Assembly: GCF_014529935.1 (NCBI RefSeq)
Contig: NZ_JACVFC010000005.1
Span: 248,001 to 312,000 of the forward strand
Origin: Chitinophaga qingshengii
GTDB taxonomy: Bacteria; Bacteroidota; Bacteroidia; Chitinophagales; Chitinophagaceae
Reading direction: 5' to 3'
DNA length: 64,000 nt
The notes under the pieces were generated by a model that saw only the letters and a program-made list of their open reading frames with translations, ran no database searches and was not told the DNA's origin. Position 1 is the first letter of the stretch. Every line of letters starts with the position of its first letter. Of the stretch, positions 25,631 to 33,500 are shown piece after piece. The position numbers and the translations under genes were made by a program.

Positions 25631-26978
25631 AAGCATATACAAACGTTTATATGCGCTTGCATCAGGAATCGTGCTGACGCTGGTTTTTCAGGCAGCCTCC
25701 GCACAGGAAAGTGTAAAACCGCTTTCGTTAAATGAAGCCATATCGTTGAGTCTACAAAACAGCAAACAATTAAAGGCCAGTCAAGCCCGCATCGAAGCAG
25801 CCAACGCGAACGTAAAAACAGCCAACGAACGCCAGCTGCCCGACGTGACCGTATCCGGCTCCTACCTGCGACTGACACAGCCCAACATTGATCTTAAACT
25901 CGGAAAAAGCGGCGGTGGCGGCAGCGGCGCCCCTGCTGAATCCCCTAAAGTAAACCAGGCGGCTTATGGTATGGCCAATGTGTCTATCCCCGTATTTGCC
26001 GGTATGATGATCCAGAGCGGTAAGGAAGCTGCCCGCTACCTCGCTCAGGCAGCTAAACTGGACGCTGACAAAGACCGCGACGATGTGATTGAAAACACCA
26101 TCGGCGCCTACAGCAACCTCTATAAAGCCACCCAGGCGGTGAAACTGATGGAGGAGAACCTCAAACAGTCCACCCAGCGCGTGAAAGATTTCTCCAACCT
26201 GGAAAAAAACGGCCTGCTCGCCCGCAACGACCTCCTGAAAGCAGAACTGCAACAGTCTAATTATGAACTGTCCCTCATGGACGCTCAAAACAGCCTGAAA
26301 GTAGCCAACCTGAACATGAACATCATGCTCGGCTTACCGGATGCTACACAACTTCAGCTGGACACGACTGTTTTTAAGGTAGATGATAAGGTAGATGGAA
26401 GAGGCGTAGGAGAGTTTGAGCAACTGGCTTATCAGAACCGTAAAGATGCCGCCTCCCTCGGCGCGAAAGAGAAAGCGGCTTATGCTAATGTAAAAGGCGT
26501 GAAAGGTGAATATTATCCTTCCCTCGCTGTTACCGGCGGTTATGTAGCGGCTTACATTCCTAACGTAGTCACCATTACCAATGCGGTTACCGCCGGTGTA
26601 GGGGTAAAATACAGCCTCTCTTCCCTCTGGAAAACCGGTAGCAAGGTAGCCAATGCGAAAGCACAGCTGGCAGAGTTGCAGGCCAATGAGGCGAGACTGA
26701 CAGATGCCATTCACCTCGATGTGGTACAGTCTTACGAAAACTACCTGCTGAGCCGCAAAAAGATGGATACTTATATCAAGGCAATAGAACAGTCAGAAGA
26801 GAATTACCGGATCACTAAAAACAAGCATGATAACAACCTGGCTACCACCACAGACCTGCTGGATGCAGACGTGGCCAACCTTCAGGCTCATCTGAACTAT
26901 ACGTTCGCAAGAGCAGATGCACTGGTGGCCTACAACAAATTGTTACAGGCATCGGGAATACTCGACAACAATAAATAA
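25620..26978 (+). CDS. TolC-family outer-membrane efflux channel
   Basis: 452 residues with a signal peptide (LTLVFQAASAQES). Two outer-membrane efflux protein repeats are present: the first from LSLNEAISLSLQNSKQLKAS, the second in the C-terminal half (LGAKEKAAYANVKGVKGEYY onward), with long periplasmic coiled-coil helices. It should trimerise to form the outer-membrane exit duct for the EmrA/EmrB-like pump encoded downstream. Confidence 0.93.
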   Translation: MNSRSIYKRLYALASGIVLTLVFQAASAQESVKPLSLNEAISLSLQNSKQLKASQARIEAANANVKTANERQLPDVTVSGSYLRLTQPNIDLKLGKSGGGGSGAPAESPKVNQAAYGMANVSIPVFAGMMIQSGKEAARYLAQAAKLDADKDRDDVIENTIGAYSNLYKATQAVKLMEENLKQSTQRVKDFSNLEKNGLLARNDLLKAELQQSNYELSLMDAQNSLKVANLNMNIMLGLPDATQLQLDTTVFKVDDKVDGRGVGEFEQLAYQNRKDAASLGAKEKAAYANVKGVKGEYYPSLAVTGGYVAAYIPNVVTITNAVTAGVGVKYSLSSLWKTGSKVANAKAQLAELQANEARLTDAIHLDVVQSYENYLLSRKKMDTYIKAIEQSEENYRITKNKHDNNLATTTDLLDADVANLQAHLNYTFARADALVAYNKLLQASGILDNNK

Positions 26979-27042
26979 CAACAAAACCATAAACTACAAA
27001 GCTGTGGAAACGCAAACAAAACCTACTAATAATATATCTACC

Positions 27043-28131
27043 ATGCAGGAAACACCAGCGCCTAAAAAGCGCAGCAAAGGGTTTGTGATCGTACTGGCCG
27101 CTCTGGTATTGGGTGGCGGCGCGTTCGGTATCTCTAAATACATCCATAGTCTGCACCACGAAGAAACAGACAACGCGCAGATCGATGCTAATGTAAGCCC
27201 CGTTATTCCAAGAGTATCCGGATTTGTGAAAGAAGTAAGAGTAAAAGATAACCAGCACGTAAAGAAAGGGGATACCCTCGTTATCCTGGACGACCGCGAC
27301 CTGGCTATAAAAGTACAACAGGCGGAAAATGCCCTCAACACTGCACAGGCTAACCTGGGCGCTGCTCAGGCAACCACCTCCGCTGCGGAAACAGGTATCA
27401 GCACTGCCCAGGCACAGGTAGGTACTATCGACGCCCAGATCGAAGCCGCTAAGGTAAATATCTGGAGAGCTAACCAGGACTACGAACGTTACGCTAACCT
27501 GATCAAGGACCACTCCATCACCCAGCAACAATACGAACAGGCCCTGGCTGCCAAACAAACAGCCGAACGCCAGCTCGACGTACTGGTAAAACAAAAAGCA
27601 GCAGCCGTTCGCCAGACTACCGTAGTGAGCTCCCAGAGCAGCGCTACCGGTAAACAAATCAACCTGGCCAACGCCGCTATCAAACAGCGTGAAACCGATG
27701 TGGACGATGCCAAACTGAACCAGTCCTACACCGTGATCATCGCTCCGGAAGATGGCGTACTGTCAAAAATATATGTACAGCCCGGTCAATACATCACTGC
27801 CGGTCAGTCGCTCTTCAGCGTGGTAATGGACACCGCTCCGTGGGTAGTGGCCAACTTCAAGGAAACACAGCTGGAGAAAATGAAACTCGGCCAGAAAGTG
27901 ACCGTACATATCGACGCCTTCCCCGGCACTCCGCTGGAAGCTAAGGTAACTTCCTTCGCACCGGCTACCGGCGCTAAATTTGCCCTGCTGCCTGCGGATA
28001 ACGCTTCCGGTAACTTCGTAAAAGTAGTGCAACGCCTCCCCGTGAAAATAGAATTCGATGATCCGGCTAATGAACTGATCAAAAAGTTACGCCCGGGTAT
28101 GAACGTACTGGTAGACGTGCACCTCAACTAA
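27043..28131 (+). CDS. HlyD/EmrA-family membrane-fusion protein
   Basis: 362 residues from ATG 27043; a GTG at 27004 would add 13 residues and is a fair alternative. One N-terminal membrane helix (GFVIVLAALVLGGGAFGI), then a biotinyl-lipoyl-like half (VSPVIPRVSGFVKEVRVKDN), a long alpha-hairpin rich in Ala/Gln (about residues 80-200) and the returning barrel (IIAPEDGVLSKIYVQPGQY). It bridges the inner-membrane transporter and the TolC-type channel. It begins 64 bp after the channel gene. Confidence 0.92.
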   Translation: MQETPAPKKRSKGFVIVLAALVLGGGAFGISKYIHSLHHEETDNAQIDANVSPVIPRVSGFVKEVRVKDNQHVKKGDTLVILDDRDLAIKVQQAENALNTAQANLGAAQATTSAAETGISTAQAQVGTIDAQIEAAKVNIWRANQDYERYANLIKDHSITQQQYEQALAAKQTAERQLDVLVKQKAAAVRQTTVVSSQSSATGKQINLANAAIKQRETDVDDAKLNQSYTVIIAPEDGVLSKIYVQPGQYITAGQSLFSVVMDTAPWVVANFKETQLEKMKLGQKVTVHIDAFPGTPLEAKVTSFAPATGAKFALLPADNASGNFVKVVQRLPVKIEFDDPANELIKKLRPGMNVLVDVHLN

Positions 28132-28293
28132 TTCATACATGAATGCATCCTGACCAGGGGTTAATAGTTGATCCGGCTTACATGATTCATATTGGCGGAA
28201 ACCATTAGCTCAAACAAAGAAGTCCAGACAGGAAACCACCGGTTTAATTATTAATTCCTGGTCACCCTGCATTCATTCAAAATAAATCGCTGC

Positions 28294-29871
28294 ATGCAAC
28301 AAGAATCATTGGTAGAATACGGCTCACGCAGGGTGATCATCACGATCACCGCTATCTTCTGCGCGCTGCTGGAAATCGTGGATACCACTATCGTGAATGT
28401 GGCATTGAACGACATGCGCGGTAATATGGGGGCCACACTCAGTGAAATCGGCTGGGTGATCACCGCCTACGCCATCGGTAACGTTATCATTGTACCGATG
28501 ACCAGCTGGTTGTCCCAACAGTTCGGCCGCCGTAACTACTTCGCCGCCTCTATCATCATATTCACCATTTCCTCCTTCCTCTGTGGTAACGCCACGGCCA
28601 TGTGGGAACTGATCCTGTTCCGCTTTATACAAGGTATCGGAGGTGGTGCGCTGCTGGTAACATCACAAACCATTATTACAGAAAGTTACCCTCCTGAAAA
28701 AAGAGGTGTCGCCCAGGCGATCTATGGTCTCGGTGTGATCATCGGCCCTACGCTGGGTCCTCCTTTAGGTGGTTATATTACCGATAACTATTCCTGGCCT
28801 TACATCTTCTACATCAACATCCCTATCGGCGTGATCGCTACCCTGCTCACCCTGCAGTTTGTACGCAGCCCGAAATATGCGGAGAAGAAGGCTATCAACG
28901 AGATCGACTTTCTGGGTATTATATTACTCGCCATCACGGTAGGTTGTTTACAGTTCGTACTGGAACGCGGTCAGGAAGACGACTGGTTCAACGATCCTAC
29001 CATCACGCTCCTGTCTGTGATGAGCGCACTGGGACTGTTCTTCTTTATCTGGCGTGAGCTGACCTATAAGAACCCGATTGTGGAACTGAGGGTATTGAAG
29101 AACGGTAACCTGCGGGTGGGAACCATCCTCTCGTTTATATTGGGCTTCGGCCTCTATGGCTCTACCTTTATTATTCCGCTGTACACACAAAGTACACTGG
29201 GATGGACAGCCACCCAATCCGGTATGCTGATGATACCGGCCGCCCTGACCACCGCTTTCATGATGCCTATCATCGGTAAGCTGCTGGAAAAAGGCGTGCC
29301 CCAGCAATACCTGGTAGCATTGGGTATGTTATTGTTCTTCGTTTACAGTTTGTGGGGATACATGATTATCACCCCGGCTGATACCGGCTCTGATGCATTC
29401 TTCTGGATGCTGATTGTGCGCGGCGTAGGTATGGGTCTGCTCTTTATCCCGATCACCACACTGGCGCTGTCGTCCCTGAAAGGACAGCAGATCGGCCAGG
29501 GCGCGGCCTTCACCGGTATGATGCGCCAGCTGGGCGGTTCCTTCGGGGTGGCATTGATCACCACCTTCATGGCCCGTCAGAACATGGTACACCGGAGCGA
29601 TCTCGTATCCAAACTGGATACTAATAACCCGGATGTAATGAACCGCGTCAATGGCCTGGCACACGGCTTCGCCGCCAAAGGTATAGACGCCGGCTCCGCG
29701 GTGAAAACCGGATACAAGGTATTGGACTACAGCGTTACCAAACAGGCTGCTGTTATGTCTTACATGGACGTGTTCCTGTACCTGGGACTCATGTTCCTTA
29801 TCTGTATCCCGTTTGTACTGATGGTGAGAGCTAAGAAAGCTGCAAAACTCGATCCGTCGGCAATGCACTAA
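28294..29871 (+). CDS. DHA2-family (EmrB-type) multidrug efflux transporter
   Basis: 525-residue major facilitator superfamily protein with about 14 membrane helices. Diagnostic features: the Asp-containing first helix with LEIVDTTIVNVALNDMRG, motif A-like WLSQQFGRRNYF, and motif C-like GLGVIIGPTLGPPLGGYI. It exports drugs or other lipophilic compounds with proton antiport and works with the EmrA-like and TolC-like partners. A 160-bp leader separates it from the fusion-protein gene, with no clear promoter. A strong terminator follows. Confidence 0.94.
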   Translation: MQQESLVEYGSRRVIITITAIFCALLEIVDTTIVNVALNDMRGNMGATLSEIGWVITAYAIGNVIIVPMTSWLSQQFGRRNYFAASIIIFTISSFLCGNATAMWELILFRFIQGIGGGALLVTSQTIITESYPPEKRGVAQAIYGLGVIIGPTLGPPLGGYITDNYSWPYIFYINIPIGVIATLLTLQFVRSPKYAEKKAINEIDFLGIILLAITVGCLQFVLERGQEDDWFNDPTITLLSVMSALGLFFFIWRELTYKNPIVELRVLKNGNLRVGTILSFILGFGLYGSTFIIPLYTQSTLGWTATQSGMLMIPAALTTAFMMPIIGKLLEKGVPQQYLVALGMLLFFVYSLWGYMIITPADTGSDAFFWMLIVRGVGMGLLFIPITTLALSSLKGQQIGQGAAFTGMMRQLGGSFGVALITTFMARQNMVHRSDLVSKLDTNNPDVMNRVNGLAHGFAAKGIDAGSAVKTGYKVLDYSVTKQAAVMSYMDVFLYLGLMFLICIPFVLMVRAKKAAKLDPSAMH

Positions 29872-29933
29872 CGGTCTTGTTTTTCGACATAAAATATTGT
29901 TGCAATAACAGTGTAACAGTTGTAGGTTTAGGT

Positions 29934-29968
29934 AAATAAGCCCCGATTCATCGGGGCTTTATTTTTTT
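29934..29968 (+). terminator. Terminator of the efflux operon
   Basis: AAATAAGCCCCGA pairs with TCGGGGCTTTATTT around a TTCA loop and is followed by T7. Confidence 0.92.
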
Positions 29969-30103
29969 ATACAACGTTTACAGCCATATTTATTCCGGCA
30001 ACGCGCCTTTGCAGAAAGCCATCCGCCGTCAACGGGCAACTGTATAACATCTTGGCGCAGGGCTTCAGCGCTGTGTACCAGCGCATTCTCCCCACCCACG
30101 TCG

Positions 30104-30565
30104 TTATAATTTAATCCCCGCCTTGCGGTAAAGAAAACTCAGTATCCACGCCGGACCGATCAGCAAAAATTGCAGGTCCTTAAAAAAGCTGGGTTTAGCG
30201 CCCTCTATTTTATGGCCAATGAACTGTCCTATCCAGGCCAGCACGAAGATGATGAGTGCTACCAGCCATATGGAAGAACCGGTGGCGGCTATCAGCCGCC
30301 ATAACCACAGACAGATGACGCCAATGACCATCATCCCCACTGCCAGTGAAACAGATAGCCGGGCATAATAAATAATCAGTAATACCAGCGCTATCTGCGC
30401 TACGGTCAGTACCATCCCGGTACCGGGAATGGGAATACGGATAGCGTATAAGAAGCCTACAATACTGAAGAAAATAGCCGGTACACAAATCCAGTGAATG
30501 AGTTTGTTGGTCTCGTTGCGATGACTGGTGCCGTAGTCATCCAGCCATTGTTGAATCGTTTTCAT
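30104..30565 (-). CDS. Mpo1-like (DUF962) membrane protein
   Basis: 153 residues with four to five membrane helices. The family landmarks are clear: the N-terminal YGTSHRNETNKLIHWICVP and the C-terminal WIGQFIGHKIEGAKPSFF. The yeast member Mpo1 is an iron-dependent dioxygenase in alpha-oxidation of 2-hydroxy fatty acids from phytosphingosine; the histidines in SHRN, IHW and GHK could be metal ligands here. Many Bacteroidota make sphingolipids, which would give it a substrate (inference). It lies 32 bp downstream of the large macroglobulin-like gene on the same strand. Confidence 0.9.
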   Translation of the reverse strand: MKTIQQWLDDYGTSHRNETNKLIHWICVPAIFFSIVGFLYAIRIPIPGTGMVLTVAQIALVLLIIYYARLSVSLAVGMMVIGVICLWLWRLIAATGSSIWLVALIIFVLAWIGQFIGHKIEGAKPSFFKDLQFLLIGPAWILSFLYRKAGIKL

Positions 30566-30597
30566 GGTGGAGGCAGTTTACTCATTACTAATATAAT

Positions 30598-33500
30598 TTA
30601 TTTGCCGGTGATTATCACCTGTTTCATGCGGGTGCGTCCAAATAATACCGGGAAGTACATCATGGATGCTTTGGCCGGATTCAAATGATAGACACCGCTG
30701 TAACGGGGCATCAGTGATACAGTAAAGCTGTGTTTGCCTTTTGTAAGATGATGGCTGAAGATGCTCACCTGTTGTTTGAAGTGTTCCCGGTGTACTTCTC
30801 CATGTTCATATGACTGCGGTTTGGCATTATAGGAACAACCCGCGGGAATTGGTATCTCTATCATCACATAGTCGGCATCCGCTACAACGTTAACATCTAT
30901 ACGTAAATCAACAGGCGTGCCGGCAATCAGCCTTGGTTGTGGTTGACCGTTCAACACTAAGCTGCTGGTAACGGTGAATTTTCCCGATACCGCTTCCGGG
31001 ATGGGATTCCAGTGGTCCCGGGAGGCAGTGAAATAAACCGTGCTGTTGCCCTGTTTATGGATCTGCAGTGGTTGTGCCGCCCGGATGACGGTATCATAGG
31101 GAAACTGGCGGACAACGCGGCCATTGAGTGTAAGCGTAGTGGCCGGTGCGCCGGTATTTTGCAGCAAATCGGGCAAAATGGTTTCAAGGATGGTGGCGGA
31201 CTCGTAAGTGTTGCGCCAGTAACCTGGCCGCCGCTGTTCCATGAGCCAGTCACGGATACCGGCCAGGGTGGCCTCCTGGCCTTGTTGCTGACGGAGCAGT
31301 TTATACACCAGCAGGGTTTGCTGTATGTCGTTGGTGGGGAAATACCCGCTGTCGTCTCCCCAATAGGGATTGCCCATCAGGCTATATTGACGGCGCTGCA
31401 ATAACGCGGCCGTGCTAACGTTGTCGCCTGCACGTTGCAGAATATATAATTTCAGGGTTTGCTCGTAACTGTTGGCGGCAGGGAGCGTATCCAGGCAGCG
31501 CCGGTAATCCATTTTGGCGCCCAGCTGTTGCAGGATATCTACGATGGCGATTTTGTCCTGTTTCCGTGCGGTGGATGCCAGCAGGAAGCGCTGGTAATCT
31601 ATCAGCGCCTGTTTGTTCAGGGAGGTGCTGTAGCCCGCTTTTTCCGCCATCAGCAGGGCGCGGGTCACATGCTGACTGATCCAGTATACCGGCTCCTGTT
31701 TATTCCACCATCCCCAGCCGCCCAGGTATTGGTTGCCGGTCAGTTTACGCAGGAGCTGCTGCAACTGTTTTTCGCCGTGGAAAGTACGTTGTTCGTATAT
31801 ACATAGCTGTTTGTCCAGCAGTAGCGCTACTACTTTGCTGGCCATCTGTTCGTTACAGTTGTAGGTATATCTTTTTAACCGGTCAATTTCATCTGCCATT
31901 ACCGGCAGCAGGCTACCGGCAATGTATACTTTAGTATCGCCTGTATCGGCTGTGGGCAGTGTAAAGGAGGTATCAGCGCGGAGCGCGAGGAAAGTGCCGT
32001 TGCTCTCCATCACTCCCTGCGGGAAGATGGGGATAACGCGGCGTTCTCCATCCATAAAGTTGTCGCGCTGAATGGTGTATTTCAGCGACAGGCTGTCGCC
32101 TTGTTGCGGAGCCACTATCATAACCGTGTCGAGGTGGCTGTTCTGCACACGGGCGGTACCTTGCAGCAACAGTTTATCACCGGCGAAGAAACGTCTTTCC
32201 AGTGTAACGGTATCTGTCGTATAGTTCAGTATTTTACCCAATGCCTGCAGGGTATCACCAGCTACTACAAAGTTGGGCAGCGCCAGGTTGGCGGCCAGTG
32301 GTTGATATGCCTTGATATAGGCGGTAGCGGTACCCGACTGTTTGCTGTCGGTCATGGCAATGGCAAATGCTTTCCAGTTGGTGATATCATCCGGGAAGGT
32401 GACGTTAAAGGAGGCTTCACCTTTTTCGTCGGTACGTAGCCGTGGTTGCCAGAAGGCGTCGTCGCGGAAGTGCTGCCGCAGGCCCTTGCCGGTAGAAATA
32501 CTGTTGCCGGTAGCGCTTTGAATGAGAATAACGCCATTGGCGGCGCGGGCGCCGTAGAGGCTCTTGGCAACCTCGTCTTTCAGTGTAGTGACCGTGCCGA
32601 TAGTAGCAGGATCTATCGATTCAAGGGTACCTTCATATATCACCCCGTCTTTAATGATCAGCGGGGAAGAGGTGGTAGCGTTGTTCATGCCTCTTATCAT
32701 TACACCGGATACGGAACCCGTTAAATTTCGTTTGGTGGTTTGCATCCCCATCGCGGTAACAACCACCTCTTCCAATGCTTGTTTTGCCGGTATGAGCTTT
32801 ACCAGGAAGATCTGCTCGTCGCTAAGGCTGATCTCCTGTCTTATATAACCGATGGCGCTAACGACCAATATGCCGTATTGGGTGACATTCAGCCGGAAGC
32901 TGCCGTCAGCACCGGTAACGGTGCCAACATCGGTGTGTTTTAGCATAACGGTGGCGCCGGGAACAGGATTGCCCTGCTCATCCCTGATGGTTCCGGTAAT
33001 GCTCTTTTGGAGGAATGACTGGTCCATGTATTGCTGATAGAATGTTTTACTGAACATACCTCCATCAACATGACTTACATTATTGGCAACATATTGCCAT
33101 ATTTCCTCTGCCAGTTCCTGGCTGACAGTATCGGGGGGCAACAGCCGCAGCGGCCCATTCAACTGCCGTATCGTAGTGCCGCCCGGATAGATATAAATAC
33201 TATCAATCAGTTGGTAATAGTTCCGGCTGCGTAAAACGAGCAAGCGGTACCAGCCACTATCGAGCCGCTTAAAATTAAAATCGTAAGCCGGGTTTACCCG
33301 GTAAAAGGAGGGGTCCTGGTAACGATACAGGAAAAGCTGCTTAATCGTTTCCTTTTTGAAACTGGTATCGGGCTTGAATTGCAAGCTATTCGTACCAGGA
33401 GGGGATGCACTTTCTTTACTTCCCATCAGGTATTGTTGCCGTGTTTTTTCTTTATGCTCCTGCCATAAGCTGTCCAGTATTTGTGGTGTAAACAGGGTGG

